Shown here: piece by piece, positions 46,534-58,574 of the stretch
Layout: every line of letters starts with the position of its first letter
Numbering within the stretch: the stretch's first letter is position 1
Source: Nitrospinaceae bacterium
Lineage (GTDB): Bacteria; Nitrospinota; Nitrospinia; Nitrospinales; Nitrospinaceae
DNA: 64,000 nt
Assembly (NCBI GenBank): GCA_024644405.1
Contig: JAHELC010000002.1
Span: forward strand, 124,001 to 188,000
Reading direction: 5' to 3'
Notes under the pieces: model-generated
The model's database searches: none
What the model saw: only the letters and a program-made list of their open reading frames with translations
Told to the model about the DNA's origin: nothing
Made by a program: the position numbers and the translations under genes

Positions 46534-47280
46534 TCAATATTTTTCAGAGTGAGATTGGTATAAGCGGAGAGCTTCTTCGTAGTCTTCCTGTGTATCTATT
46601 TCTATGCATCCCCCGCTTGGGATAAGGTAGGGGCGGATTTCATGGTATGGGGTGATTTCATTGAAGATAATTTCCCAGAGGGCTTGAATGAACCGGGCCT
46701 CCTCCCGGTCATAGAGAGTCGCCAGCTGGCTCGCCACGGCCTGGGTCAGCATGAAAAATCCGATCGCTTCGCCCGCCATGTGAAACTTCGATTTTTCTTC
46801 CTTTGTTAAATCCCGCTTGGTCACGAACGATTCAATGGTCTGATCGGCCCGCAACAAGACCTTGGTGGCTTCGGTATCGTCGATATCCACGGGAGTGATT
46901 GCAAAGGAGGAGGGCCGGGATTGCCGGACATAGTCTTCCAGGGCCGCCCGCGGATACAGCACGTCCCCGTCCATGACCAGGAATTCACCCTCCCGGTTTC
47001 TCAGTCCCATCACCAGGGACAACGTATTGCCGGTGGTCTCGTACCGGTCGTTATCCACAAACTCGACCGGCATGGAGAGATCCAGGCTGTGGGCATAGTT
47101 TTTAATCGCCGCTTTATTATGCCCAACGACCAACACCGTCTGTTCCATCCCGAGCGATTCCAAGACACTGAGGTGGCGGGACAACAGGGTTTCGTCCCCA
47201 AAAGGCAACAGGCATTTGTGCGGAATATCGTCGCGCTTCAGACGCGACCCGTAACCCGCCAATAGGATCACTGCTTGCAT
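46534..47280 (-). CDS. Sugar/choline-phosphate-type nucleotidyltransferase
   Basis: 248 residues with the nucleotidyltransferase core: MQAVILLAGYGSRLKRDDIPHKCLLPFGDETLLSRHL (pyrophosphorylase GxGxR...PK-like motif, with HK), VEFVDNDRYETTGNTLSLVM, and the metal-binding FLVMDGDVLYPR. This fits LicC/RmlA-like enzymes activating a phosphorylated sugar or alcohol with CTP/UTP. The substrate is unknown. It lies upstream of the small membrane-protein pair and downstream of the TPR/SH3b lipoprotein gene. Confidence 0.85.
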   Translation of the reverse strand: MQAVILLAGYGSRLKRDDIPHKCLLPFGDETLLSRHLSVLESLGMEQTVLVVGHNKAAIKNYAHSLDLSMPVEFVDNDRYETTGNTLSLVMGLRNREGEFLVMDGDVLYPRAALEDYVRQSRPSSFAITPVDIDDTEATKVLLRADQTIESFVTKRDLTKEEKSKFHMAGEAIGFFMLTQAVASQLATLYDREEARFIQALWEIIFNEITPYHEIRPYLIPSGGCIEIDTQEDYEEALRLYQSHSEKY

Positions 47281-47407
47281 CAGCCATTCCTAAAAAAAAT
47301 ACAGAAATGCTGATGTTGTATCAGATTTCAATTTTAAAAAGGGAATTTTTTAAAAGGGGGGAAGGGCGCTGATCCGCGGCAACGCGATCAGGGAACCGCA
47401 CAGAGGA

Positions 47408-49894
47408 CTAAGGATTTTGAGCGAAGGACGAATCCACTTCCATCTTGCCGGAAAACTTTTTACTGATCCAGCCGGATTGGCCGTCCTGAAGTTCGACTTG
47501 ATACCACTCGTCCATTTCTTCCAGCAGGGGCCGCATTTCGCCTCTTTTCAAGCTACCGATCACTTTGCTCTGCGAGGAAGGTGAGGTACGCACATTCAAG
47601 GAAGATCCTTCCGGCACCTTGACCACCACCACCGTGGTGACCATCTCCTTCTTCTCTTTTTTTGCCGGAGTATTCCAGTGCTTCTTTTTCGCTTTCGGCG
47701 CGGGTAACGGAGCTTCAAAAGAAGCTTTTTGAGTCCCGCCCTCAATAACGGAAAACTTTTTGCTGATCCAACCGGTGGTTTCGTCTTCAAATTGAACCTG
47801 GTACCAGTCGCCCTCTTCCTTCAACAAGGGCAGCTTGTCTCCACGGAACAGCATATCCACCACGGCGCCACTGGAAGACGGAAGGGAACGTACATTCAAA
47901 GTCGAACCTTCCCTCACTGTAACGACGACCATAGCCCCCGAAGCCTGCTGTGGATCAGACTGAGATTGATCAGACTGAACAGGAGCCAATTCGCTCGTCA
48001 ACTCTGTTTCCTGCGCGGATGCTAACTCTGTTTCCTCCGCTGGTGAAGCGACCGTTGAATTTACCGTCCGCGTGGTTGAATAGCTTTTACTCACCCAGCC
48101 GGTCAATCCCTCTTCAATTTCGATCTGATACCAATCCCCTGATTCACTCATGAAAGGCATCATGTCGCCATTTTCCAGGTAACCCAGAATTTCCCCCTGT
48201 GTTGAGGGTTGCGACCGCACATTGAGGGTGGAACCCTCGCTCATCTGGACCACCACCATGATCTGCAAAGTCTCCGGTTGAGGAGTTGAGGCATCCATGG
48301 AGGAGGTTTCCATAGGGGGGGAGGGGACCAGGGCCGCCACCGTTTCAGATACCGTTTCCTGACTTATTGATTCTTCCGGATCCGGTGGAGCTGTTTCTAC
48401 CGGGGTGCTTTCAACCGGCGTTTCCTGTTTCGCACCTTGATCCTCCGGGTCGAAGCTGGCAACTTCCATGGGCTTTTCTTCTGTACTTGCCTCTGCCTTC
48501 ATCTCTTGGACGGGCTCGGGTTGCGTCTGTTCAGGGAGTGCCTGTTCGGGGGGTGCGCTTTCCGCTTTTGCGATTTCTTCTTTTACGATGCGGGCAATTC
48601 TTTCACTTTCGGACTCGACCGTTTCCGGTTGAGCGGTTTCCGCCTGTGCCACTGCCGTTTCAGGTTCTTCCTGTTTCGCTACTTCATTATTGGTTGGCTC
48701 TATCGTACTCTCAGCTGAGGCGGTTGCGGCCTCCGTTGTTTCCTGTTCAACCGTTTTCATTTTGATATCCCCCGCCGCTGTATCGGTAGATTCGGGAGCT
48801 TCCACTTCTGCAGGAATAACAGGTACCGGAGCGGGTTTTAAATCGGGGAGAGTGTCCAGACCCGTTGCGGCCACCTCATCAGGATCTCCGCTGAGTGGAT
48901 TGAACTCGGCCGGGACCCTTTGACTATCCTTGCTCTCCGCGGGTGTCCTGGCGGCAGTCTGTTCTCCGCCGGACCTCTCGGGTTTTTCAAAATCCTCAAA
49001 CGGGATCGCGGCGACAGGATCATTGTCCTGCGGAGCGGCCACGCTTTCTTCAGCGATATCTTCCACAGCGGCGGAGTCGGTGCCGAAAAAGTCACCCGAT
49101 TTTTTCTTTTTGGTACCGGGAGGTGGGGGGGTATAGGTCGCCGTGGGACTGGCAGTACTGTATTGGGGCGGCTTTTCCGATGACGCCCAGCTGGAGTCAC
49201 CGCCCGGACTGGCTGTTGCCTTGCCGGAGGAAATCCAACTTTTAGTTTGCGAAGTCGACTTGGCAACCCTGTTGGGATGCGCTTCCAGATATTCCCGCGC
49301 CCGTACCGCGTTCAATCCGTCGGGAAAACGGTTGACGAAATCCTGGTAGGCGGCTGAGTTATCCGCCTTGATCACCTGTAAAAAAATCTGGTCCTCCACC
49401 TGCTCCTGCTTGAACAGGATCGCCTGTTTTTCTTCAGGCTCGACAATCTGCTCCAACCGGGCAAGGATGACCAGCGTCTTGAAATAATCGCGGTTTTCGT
49501 GGAGCATACTGGCCTTGAACCGCAAGGCGCGGGCCAGGTTTTTTCGGATTTTGGGGTCGACCGGATCCAACCGATGGGCGGTCTCGAACTCCTGCAGAGC
49601 CTGTGACAACATATCCTGGGTGTAATACACCAACCCCAGGTTGTTATGTCCTTCAAATGAGTCGGGGTGCTTGGCCAGGAAAGATTCCCACAACTTGATG
49701 GCGGATTCAAACTGACCTTCGTTTTGAGCTTTTAAGGCCTGCGAAAACAAACTCTTATCAGGAACGGCTGTCACCGTCTGGGGAGCTTCGAACTGCTGAT
49801 CGGTCGGCTTATCGCCGCCGGAGGCACAACCTGAAAATACCAGCGCCAGCACCCCCATAAGGGCGATAAGGTGTTTACTCTCAAATAGTTTCAT
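47408..49894 (-). CDS. Large TPR/SH3b-repeat lipoprotein
   Basis: 828 residues. Lipoprotein signal (GVLALVFSGCAS, lipobox FSGC, Cys about 23). Then about two to three TPR units (QALKAQNEGQFESAIKLWESFL..., FEGHNNLGLVYYTQDMLSQALQEFETAHRLDP), a long low-complexity acidic, Gln/Glu/Thr/Ser-rich stretch (about 210-540), and three bacterial SH3 domains near 560-620, 665-725 and 750-815. Each SH3b has a GSTLNVRS..PS...G..L..GD motif, usually cell-wall binding. A role in envelope or peptidoglycan attachment is inferred. Confidence 0.85.
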   Translation of the reverse strand: MKLFESKHLIALMGVLALVFSGCASGGDKPTDQQFEAPQTVTAVPDKSLFSQALKAQNEGQFESAIKLWESFLAKHPDSFEGHNNLGLVYYTQDMLSQALQEFETAHRLDPVDPKIRKNLARALRFKASMLHENRDYFKTLVILARLEQIVEPEEKQAILFKQEQVEDQIFLQVIKADNSAAYQDFVNRFPDGLNAVRAREYLEAHPNRVAKSTSQTKSWISSGKATASPGGDSSWASSEKPPQYSTASPTATYTPPPPGTKKKKSGDFFGTDSAAVEDIAEESVAAPQDNDPVAAIPFEDFEKPERSGGEQTAARTPAESKDSQRVPAEFNPLSGDPDEVAATGLDTLPDLKPAPVPVIPAEVEAPESTDTAAGDIKMKTVEQETTEAATASAESTIEPTNNEVAKQEEPETAVAQAETAQPETVESESERIARIVKEEIAKAESAPPEQALPEQTQPEPVQEMKAEASTEEKPMEVASFDPEDQGAKQETPVESTPVETAPPDPEESISQETVSETVAALVPSPPMETSSMDASTPQPETLQIMVVVQMSEGSTLNVRSQPSTQGEILGYLENGDMMPFMSESGDWYQIEIEEGLTGWVSKSYSTTRTVNSTVASPAEETELASAQETELTSELAPVQSDQSQSDPQQASGAMVVVTVREGSTLNVRSLPSSSGAVVDMLFRGDKLPLLKEEGDWYQVQFEDETTGWISKKFSVIEGGTQKASFEAPLPAPKAKKKHWNTPAKKEKKEMVTTVVVVKVPEGSSLNVRTSPSSQSKVIGSLKRGEMRPLLEEMDEWYQVELQDGQSGWISKKFSGKMEVDSSFAQNP

Positions 49895-49934
49895 CTTATT
49901 AGAATAACTGATTTTAATTCAAGGTCAATATTTC

Positions 49935-49962
49935 TTGACTTGTTTTTTAATTCGAGTAACCT
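49935..49962 (+). promoter_or_regulatory. Possible sigma-70-like promoter ahead of the TPP riboswitch
   Basis: TTGACT at 49935 and TAACCT at 49957 are 16 bp apart, about 20 bp before the riboswitch. The -10 box is poor (three of six positions match TATAAT), so this is only a candidate for the thiamine operon promoter. Confidence 0.35.
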
Positions 49963-49983
49963 GATCCCTGAAATTTGAGTGGG

Positions 49984-50066
49984 AACTAGGGGTGTTACTT
50001 CGAACTGAGAGTCCAACCAGGACAACCCTTTGAACCTGATCTGGTTAATACCAGCGAAGGGAAGTT
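49984..50066 (+). promoter_or_regulatory. TPP riboswitch (THI element)
   Basis: The conserved aptamer cores are present in order: ACTGAGA (50004-50010), the accepting loop sequence before CCCTTTGAACCTGATCTGG (50027-50044), TAATACCAGCG (50047-50056) and AAGGGAAGTT. AACT (49984-49987) pairs with AGTT (50063-50066) to close P1. It precedes the thiS-thiG-thiE-thiC operon, which is how TPP controls such genes. Confidence 0.95.
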
Positions 50067-50067
50067 A

Positions 50068-50127
50068 ATTTATAATGTTTCATTATAAATCGGCTGTAGT
50101 CCTTTCCTGGATTACGGCTTTTTTTAT
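50068..50127 (+). terminator. Riboswitch expression platform: AT stem plus intrinsic terminator
   Basis: Just after the aptamer is a perfect 10-bp AT stem (ATTTATAATG / CATTATAAAT, 50068-50090). Then a second stem (GCTGTAGTCC / GGATTACGGC, with G-U pairs, 50094-50118) is followed by seven T residues. The second is an intrinsic terminator upstream of thiS, so TPP-dependent transcription attenuation is the likely mechanism. How the AT stem takes part is inference. Confidence 0.85.
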
Positions 50128-50153
50128 TTGAGCCGCCCCAACTTCAGGCGATT

Positions 50154-50354
50154 ATGCAACTCGTCATCAACGGGCAGGAAAAAGATTTGCAGTCCAGCGG
50201 GACCATCGCCCAGATGCTCAAGGAGCTGGACATCACGGGTTCCCATATCGCCGTAGCGCTTAATTTTCAAGTGGTGCCCCGTTCCAGTTACGACCAGACA
50301 CCTCTGCACGAGGGAGACAAGGTGGAAATCGTGCATGCCGTCGGGGGCGGTTGA
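50154..50354 (+). CDS. thiS: Thiamine sulfur-carrier protein ThiS
   Basis: 66-residue ubiquitin-fold carrier that delivers sulfur for the thiazole ring. It starts MQLVINGQEKDL and ends in the required Gly-Gly (HAVGGG). First gene of the TPP-riboswitch operon, 27 bp after the terminator stem. thiF, which activates ThiS, and thiH/thiO are not in the window. Confidence 0.94.
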   Translation: MQLVINGQEKDLQSSGTIAQMLKELDITGSHIAVALNFQVVPRSSYDQTPLHEGDKVEIVHAVGGG

Positions 50355-50408
50355 TACTGACATCTCGTCATAATCGGGCGGCGTGATTAATTTTTTTTGA
50401 GGCAGGAC

Positions 50409-51200
50409 ATGGAAACCGCAGTAGAAACCGAAAGCAAACTAAAAATCGCCGATACGGTGTTCAACTCCCGGCTGATCGTCGGCACAGGCAAATACGCTTC
50501 GTTCGAGCAGAACCGCCAGGCACTGGAAATTTCCGGTGCGGAAATGATCACCGTGGCCGTTCGCCGGATCGAGCTCGACAAAACCAAAGAATCGATCCTC
50601 AACTACATCGATCCCGAAAAATACACGCTCCTGCCCAATACTGCAGGGTGCTACAGCGTCAAGGAAACAGTGATGACCGCCCAACTGGCGCGCGAAGCGG
50701 GCCTCGGCAACTTCGTCAAAGTGGAAGTCATCGGCGACGAAAAAACCCTGTTTCCGGACAACGAAGCCACACTGGAAGCGTCCGAACTGCTCGTGAAAGA
50801 CGGGTTTCACGTCATGCCGTATTGCACCGACGACGTGGTGCTGTGCAAAAAGCTGGAGGATGTCGGCTGTTCCGCGGTCATGCCGCTGGCCGCGCCCATC
50901 GGCTCCGGTCTCGGTATCCGCAACCCGTACAACATCAAACTGATCCTGGAAGCGGTCACGGTCCCGGTCATCGTCGACGCCGGTGTGGGCACCGCTTCCG
51001 ATGCCGGCCGCGCCATGGAGCTGGGCGTCGACGGCCTGCTGATGAACACCGCGATCGCCGGGGCGAAGAATCCCCTGAAAATGGCGCAGGCCATGAAACT
51101 GGCGGTGCAAAGCGGACGGCTGGCTTTTGAAGCGGGACGGATTCCAAAAAAATTGTACGCCACCGCCAGCAGTCCCATTGACGGCCTGATCGATCTTTAA
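50409..51200 (+). CDS. thiG: Thiazole synthase ThiG
   Basis: 263 residues from the ATG at 50409 (GAGGCAGGAC ahead). It condenses DXP, dehydroglycine and ThiS-sulfur into the thiazole phosphate. Signatures: [47 protein letters not shown] containing the likely Schiff-base Lys, [44 protein letters not shown]. 54 bp after thiS. Confidence 0.97.
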   Translation: METAVETESKLKIADTVFNSRLIVGTGKYASFEQNRQALEISGAEMITVAVRRIELDKTKESILNYIDPEKYTLLPNTAGCYSVKETVMTAQLAREAGLGNFVKVEVIGDEKTLFPDNEATLEASELLVKDGFHVMPYCTDDVVLCKKLEDVGCSAVMPLAAPIGSGLGIRNPYNIKLILEAVTVPVIVDAGVGTASDAGRAMELGVDGLLMNTAIAGAKNPLKMAQAMKLAVQSGRLAFEAGRIPKKLYATASSPIDGLIDL

Positions 51201-51225
51201 ACCCTGAGCAAGATGGGTGAACCCC

Positions 51226-53822
<2,597 letters not shown>

Positions 53823-53845
53823 CCAGCATCACGCTGGATTTTTTT

Positions 53846-53884
53846 CACCCCTCCCTATTTCAAGGGAGGGGTGTTTTATTTTTT
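53846..53884 (+). terminator. Rho-independent terminator of the thiamine operon
   Basis: A perfect 10-bp stem (CACCCCTCCC / GGGAGGGGTG) with an 8-base loop and the T-rich tail TTTTATTTTTT. It lies 23 bp after the thiC stop codon. The sequence just upstream (CCAGCATCACGCTGG) resembles the core of the B repeat. Confidence 0.92.
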
Positions 53885-54208
53885 GGGATCCCTCCTCAGT
53901 TCCTCTTATTTACTCCGGAATCCCTTTCTGTAAATCTGTAAAAAATATCCCACTGCAATCGGCAATTTTTCAATAATTCTCTTCATTAATGCCCCAAGTG
54001 GGGCTGAATTTGTTAGCGGTGGGGGCGGCACCCTTTATACTGGAAGGGTTGGAACAAACAGGAATAGCGATTTGCCGGAAGGGGGAACCTGGCAAGGTTT
54101 GGAGACAGTTAAAAACGGACAATTGCGCTCAACGATTGGCTCCAAATAGAGAATGTGCAGCCAATTTCCGCTCCCTGGCAAGGGAGTTGAGGCAAGAAGG
54201 AGGAGGCT
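53885..54208. other. Intergenic spacer, no convincing gene
   Basis: About 320 bp between the thiC terminator and the PsbP-like gene. An open frame from 53989 overlaps the real gene in another frame and has no protein character. A weak inverted repeat CTCCCTGGCAAGGGAG lies near 54170-54185. Confidence 0.4.
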
Positions 54209-54874
54209 ATGAAACAGTTATGGATCGTCTCTCTGCTGGTTTTCGGCCTGATCGGGGCCACCAGCGGATTTGAGGAGAGCCGTCAAAGTAACAAGTTTTT
54301 CAACCGTGATGCCGGGTTTGCCATCACCAAGCACCCGGATTGGCATTTTCTGAGCCTGGATGATGCGGACACCTGGATGACAACCCCCGATACCAGCGAA
54401 GAAGGAAAATTGAAACTCAAGCAACATATTCAGAATTTGCGGGAGCAGGAAGCGCGTACCGGAATGGCCCCTTTGTTCATCGCCAAACATCAGGAGCCGT
54501 ATCCTCATCTCAATCCCATGCTCCAGGTGTCGTTGCATTATATCGACGATCTCCCGAAAGACGTCTCCCCGCTGGCGATTGCGGCGGTCATGGCCAAAAG
54601 CGTTTCGGAGAACAATAAGGGCTTCAAGATGATGGACCGCATCCGGTTGGTCCGGGTGTCCAATTTTGAAGCGGGTTATTTGAGCTTCACCCTCAATTCA
54701 GAACTGGCTTCAGGAGAAACCGAGTCGGCGATGAACCAGGTGTATCTGATCCCGCGGGGAAAATACGTCTTTGAAATCACCGTCTCGACTCCTTTGGAAT
54801 GTGACGCCCTCACCGACGCGGCCCTGGAGGACATGATGGAAACAATTTTCATTTTAAAGCCGTTCGAGATTTAA
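54209..54874 (+). CDS. PsbP-like exported protein, paralogue of the lipoprotein at 3736-4575
   Basis: 221 residues with a signal peptide (LWIVSLLVFGLIGATSGF). A strong AGGAGGAGGCT ribosome-binding site precedes the ATG. The body aligns with 3736-4575: NRDAGFAITKHPDWHFL, PLFIAKHQEPYPHLNPMLQVSLHYI, FEAGYLSFTL, VYLIPRGKYVFEITVST. The same order of motifs is seen there with KHPEPY, IPRGKY and V/IF.I. Unlike the paralogue it lacks a Cys lipobox, so it may be secreted or periplasmic rather than lipidated. Confidence 0.75.
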   Translation: MKQLWIVSLLVFGLIGATSGFEESRQSNKFFNRDAGFAITKHPDWHFLSLDDADTWMTTPDTSEEGKLKLKQHIQNLREQEARTGMAPLFIAKHQEPYPHLNPMLQVSLHYIDDLPKDVSPLAIAAVMAKSVSENNKGFKMMDRIRLVRVSNFEAGYLSFTLNSELASGETESAMNQVYLIPRGKYVFEITVSTPLECDALTDAALEDMMETIFILKPFEI

Positions 54875-54902
54875 TCTTCAACGCCAAACACTGTCAGAAT
54901 TG

Positions 54903-54940
54903 AACCCCCTCTCCTCTGCGAAGAGAGGGGGTTTTTTCGT
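54903..54940 (+). terminator. Rho-independent terminator of the PsbP-like gene
   Basis: AACCCCCTCTC / GAGAGGGGGTT, an 11-bp stem with a loop of about 9 bases, followed by TTTTT (54932-54938). It lies 28 bp after the stop codon. Confidence 0.9.
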
Positions 54941-55135
54941 GCTGCCTGTTTCCCGCAACGAGAATCCTGAAATCCTGACCCCCGGCGGCACTCCCAGCTC
55001 TCCATCAAAATAGATTGAAAAGTCATGTTTTAGAGGCACCTCCCTTAAATTTACTTAAATTTTCTATCTATTACCTTTACACTGAATTGAATTGATCTGC
55101 AGTCATTCGCCATCTTAAAGAGGCCTAGAAAATCC

Positions 55136-55708
55136 ATGACCGGAAAAAAGAAAAACAAAACCATTTTAATCATTGCGGCCGCTCTGGTGCTGGTGGGAGC
55201 GGGCGTGTACGCTTATGTGAACCTGGAAAAGCTGGAAGTCCTGGTCAAAAAAACGACCGGCAGTGACTCCCGGGACCTGCTGGCACTGGCTCAGGAAGCC
55301 GAACGGGCCGGCGACTACAACAAAGCGCTGGAATATTATCAGGGCTTTCTGGATGTTCACTCCGACGCCCCGGCCAACACCGATCCGGGTGTGGGCACCG
55401 CCTATGCCGGCGCGGGCAACATCTACTTCAAACAATTCAAATACCCCAAGGCCATCGAATATTTAAAAAAAGCGCTGGACCACTCCACCCAATACGTCGG
55501 CAAGCAGAGCCAGCAGGTGGCGGATCACTGGTTCTCCCTGGCTTCTATTTACGACAAGCAGGGTGAGGTGAAAACGGCTCTCGACCATTACAAAAACAGC
55601 CGCGATATTCTGACCAAGTTGGATGGGGACACCGCAAAAGTCGACAAAGTGATTGATGAGTTGGAAGACTATATGGTCAACGCCAACCTGCAAACCCGCT
55701 CTTCATAA
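55136..55708 (+). CDS. Membrane-anchored TPR protein
   Basis: 190 residues. N-terminal basic stretch, one membrane helix (ILIIAAALVLVGAGVYAYV, about 10-28), then about three TPR units with the W/L-G-x-Y-x-x-A pattern (ERAGDYNKALEYYQGFL, AGNIYFKQFKYPKAIEYLKKAL, ASIYDKQGEVKTALDHYKNSR). No other domain. It is followed by tRNA-Val and thrS on the same strand. A scaffold role on the periplasmic side is inferred. Confidence 0.8.
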   Translation: MTGKKKNKTILIIAAALVLVGAGVYAYVNLEKLEVLVKKTTGSDSRDLLALAQEAERAGDYNKALEYYQGFLDVHSDAPANTDPGVGTAYAGAGNIYFKQFKYPKAIEYLKKALDHSTQYVGKQSQQVADHWFSLASIYDKQGEVKTALDHYKNSRDILTKLDGDTAKVDKVIDELEDYMVNANLQTRSS

Positions 55709-55949
55709 TAACCCGTATCGTTCCCGATGGTGGGTCACCCTTCGCCAAGCTCCGGATGACATGCATCGTTCTCCTGCTGAACACGATTCTCTGTGTTCAC
55801 GCGCAGTTCATATTGACTTTTGTGGGCAAATAGTTCAAACTGCTGTTTTTCAAGGGTTTTCAGGGCTTTTGTCCACCGGATTTCGGCCTTGACAAAATGA
55901 CGGCAGGACTTAGAATAGCGATTCACCCGCATCCAAATATTGGATTTAC

Positions 55950-56021
55950 AGGCGCGTAGCTCAGGGGTAGAGTACTTGCTTGACATGCAAGGGGTCGGCG
56001 GTTCGAAACCGCCCGCGCCTA
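55950..56021 (+). tRNA. tRNA-Val (GAC)
   Basis: A 72-base cloverleaf beginning A at 55950: acceptor AGGCGCG/CGCGCCT, D-arm GCTC...GAG(T), anticodon loop TTGACAT in a CTTGC/GCAAG stem (anticodon GAC, reading GUC/GUU), T-arm GGCGG-TTCGAAA-CCGCC. CCA is not encoded, unlike the tRNA-Leu and tRNA-Gln in this window. Confidence 0.94.
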
Positions 56022-56113
56022 TGGTTTCCGCTGTCCTTCACGGATCAACTCCAAATCCAGTCAACAAATTCAAAAGACCGTTCAGGCGGTTCAGGTTCAC
56101 AAGTGTTTTGTAA

Positions 56114-57868
56114 ATGAACAATCCGAATCAAAAAGTTTACGATCTCGAAACTCTCCGTCACAGTACCGCGCATTTGATGGCACAGGCGGTGAAACAACTG
56201 TATCCGGAAACCAAGATCACCATCGGTCCGGTGATCGAGGATGGATTTTTCTACGACTTTCACCGCAAAGAACCGTTCAAACCCGAGGACCTGGAACAAA
56301 TCGAACACCGGATGCACAAAATCGCCAAAGAGGGATTGGAGGTGCAACGCGTCGAACTGTCTCCCGAGGCCGCCAAGAACATGTTCAACGCGATGGGTGA
56401 AAATTTCAAAGTAGAAATTATCGAAGATTTTGCGGAAGGGGAAATCATTTCCGCCTACACCCAGGGGGATTTCACCGACCTGTGCCGCGGTCCGCATGTG
56501 GAAAACACCAGGGACCTCAAGGTGTTCAAACTGTTGCACGCCTCCGCCTCTTACTGGCGAGGGGACGAACGCAACCCTGTGCTGCAGCGCATTTACGGCA
56601 CCGCCTGGCACGACAAGAAGGAACTGAAGGCCTACCTCAACCGCCTGGAAGAAGCCAAGAAGCGCGATCACCGCAAGCTGGGCAGGGAGCTCGACCTGTA
56701 TTCCATGTCGGAAGACATCGGGCCGGGCATGATCCTGTGGCACCCCAAGGGCGCACGCATCCGCTACCTGATGGAAGAATTCTGGAAGCAGGAGCATTAC
56801 AACAACGGCTACGAACTGGTGTACACGCCGCATGCCGCCAAGACCGACCTCTGGAAAATCAGCGGGCACATGGAATTCTACAAGGAAAATATTTTTTCGC
56901 CGATGGACATCGAGGGCAAAGAGTACGTCATGAAGCCGATGAACTGCCCGTTCCACATCCAGATTTACAAGACCGGACTGCGCAGCTACCGCGACCTGCC
57001 CCTGCGTTGGGCGGAGTTGGGTACGGTGTACCGTTATGAGCGGTCAGGCGTCATGCACGGACTCTTGCGGGTGCGCGGATTCACGCAGGACGACGCCCAT
57101 TTGTTCTGCCGCCCGGACCAGTTGGAAGACGAAGTCGCCAAAGTCCTCAAATTCGTGCTGTTTATTCTGCGGTCGTTCGGATTCTGGGAATACAAAGTCT
57201 TCCTGAGCACCCGGCCGGAAAAATCCGTGGGCTCCGATGCCGACTGGAAAACGGCCACCTCGGCCCTGGAAGCCGCCCTCAAACGGGCGGAACTGCCGTA
57301 TGAGGTAGACCCCGGCGAGGGCGTGTTCTACGGTCCCAAAATCGATATCAAGATCAGGGACAGCCTCAACCGGTACTGGCAGGTATCCACCATCCAGGTC
57401 GATTTCAACCTGCCGGAGCGGTTTGAGATGACGTATATCGGGGAAGACGGCCACAAGCACCAACCGATTATGATTCATCGTGCGCTGATGGGTTCGCTGG
57501 AACGGTTTTTCGGGTGCCTGATTGAACATTACGCCGGGGCATTCCCCGCGTGGCTGGCTCCGGTGCAGGTGATTCTGCTCCCCATCACTGACAGCCAAAA
57601 CCCCTATGCCGAGAAAGTGGCTTCGCGTCTGGAAGAGGTGGGTATTCGCGTTGAAAAAGACTTGCGAAATGAGAAGATTGGGTTCAAGATAAGGGAAGCG
57701 CAACTCCAGAAAATCCCTTACATGCTGGTCCTCGGCGACCAGGAAGTTCAGGCCAAAACCGTGGCGGTAAGGAAACGGAAGTCCAAGGAAACCCGGGTCA
57801 TGCCGGTGGAAGATTTCCTCCGGGAGTTGAATGAACTGATCGAAACCAAGGCGCTGGACGCCGAATAA
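56114..57868 (+). CDS. thrS: Threonyl-tRNA synthetase lacking the TGS domain
   Basis: 584 residues, compared with about 640 in E. coli. It begins directly with the editing-domain segment [36 protein letters not shown], so the N-terminal TGS domain (about 60 residues) is absent. There is no room for it: tRNA-Val ends only 92 bp upstream. The editing SAD motif [20 protein letters not shown] and the catalytic motifs [11 protein letters not shown] (zinc Cys) and [11 protein letters not shown] are normal, as is the anticodon-binding domain. The start has no obvious ribosome-binding site. Confidence 0.95.
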   Translation: MNNPNQKVYDLETLRHSTAHLMAQAVKQLYPETKITIGPVIEDGFFYDFHRKEPFKPEDLEQIEHRMHKIAKEGLEVQRVELSPEAAKNMFNAMGENFKVEIIEDFAEGEIISAYTQGDFTDLCRGPHVENTRDLKVFKLLHASASYWRGDERNPVLQRIYGTAWHDKKELKAYLNRLEEAKKRDHRKLGRELDLYSMSEDIGPGMILWHPKGARIRYLMEEFWKQEHYNNGYELVYTPHAAKTDLWKISGHMEFYKENIFSPMDIEGKEYVMKPMNCPFHIQIYKTGLRSYRDLPLRWAELGTVYRYERSGVMHGLLRVRGFTQDDAHLFCRPDQLEDEVAKVLKFVLFILRSFGFWEYKVFLSTRPEKSVGSDADWKTATSALEAALKRAELPYEVDPGEGVFYGPKIDIKIRDSLNRYWQVSTIQVDFNLPERFEMTYIGEDGHKHQPIMIHRALMGSLERFFGCLIEHYAGAFPAWLAPVQVILLPITDSQNPYAEKVASRLEEVGIRVEKDLRNEKIGFKIREAQLQKIPYMLVLGDQEVQAKTVAVRKRKSKETRVMPVEDFLRELNELIETKALDAE

Positions 57869-57890
57869 ACTTTAACAAGGAGAAGATTGT

Positions 57891-58439
57891 ATCAAGAAAC
57901 AAAGAGTAAACTCCATGATTCGTGTCAAAGAAGTATCCGTTATTGGCACCGATGGGGAACAGATGGGAACCTTCCCCACCCGCGAAGCCATTGCATTAGC
58001 CCAGGACCAGGATTTGGATCTGGTCGAAGTATCACCCAACGCCAACCCACCGGTTTGCCGGGTCATGGACTGGGGCAAACACAAATACAAGGCCAACAAA
58101 CGGGCCCACGAAGCCAAGAAAAATCAAAAGATTATCCACCTCAAGGAAGTCAAATTCCGGCCCAATACCGACCAGCACGACTTTGATTTCAAGGTCAAAC
58201 ACGTGCAGAGGTTCCTGGAAGCCGGAGACAAGGCCAAAGTGGTGATATTTTTCAAAGGCCGCGAAATTGTCCACCGGGAGGGTGGCGAAAGAATACTGAA
58301 GCGTGTTGCGGAGGCGATGGAAGATTATGGCGTCATCGAGCAGAACGCCAAGCAGGAAGGTCGAACCCTGACCATGATCCTGGTTCCCAAGGGCGGTAAT
58401 AAGAAAGAAAGCAAAAGTTCCCAGGGTTCTGAAGGTTGA
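57891..58439 (+). CDS. infC: Translation initiation factor IF-3, ATC start
   Basis: IF-3 prevents subunit joining and checks the start codon. The frame extends upstream of ATG 57915 to an ATC at 57891, with AAGGAG ending 8 bp before it. The eight added codons read KKQRVNSM, so the protein begins with the conserved RVN--IR motif of IF-3 (RVNSMIRVKEVSVIGTDGEQMG). E. coli infC likewise uses a rare AUU start for autoregulation. A start at ATG 57915 would remove the RVN residues. 182 residues. Other motifs: AIALAQDQDLDLVEVSPNANPPVCRVMDWGK and the C-terminal KVVIFFKGRE. Confidence 0.88.
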   Translation: MKKQRVNSMIRVKEVSVIGTDGEQMGTFPTREAIALAQDQDLDLVEVSPNANPPVCRVMDWGKHKYKANKRAHEAKKNQKIIHLKEVKFRPNTDQHDFDFKVKHVQRFLEAGDKAKVVIFFKGREIVHREGGERILKRVAEAMEDYGVIEQNAKQEGRTLTMILVPKGGNKKESKSSQGSEG

Positions 58440-58477
58440 CTCCCGGGACTCCTTCAGGTATGATTACCGGTTCCCGC

Positions 58478-58496
58478 TGGGGATTTTAAAGTCCCA
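58478..58496 (+). promoter_or_regulatory. Candidate hairpin between infC and rpmI
   Basis: GGGGATTTTAAAGTCCC forms a short stem in the spacer between infC and rpmI. L20 proteins autoregulate this operon in some bacteria through structured RNA near rpmI, so this spacer is a place to look. The structure here is not close to a described L20 leader and the assignment is inference. Confidence 0.3.
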
Positions 58497-58574
58497 ATAA
58501 TAAAAATTCACTGGAGTGCGGTCATCGGAAATCCGCTGCAGGCAGGATAATCGGTATCCGATGGAGAATTTAAA

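Noticed and set aside
53989-54273. Open frame overlapping the start of the PsbP-like gene
   Set aside because: The overlapping frame from 54209 has a strong ribosome-binding site, signal peptide and paralogue; this one has none of these features.
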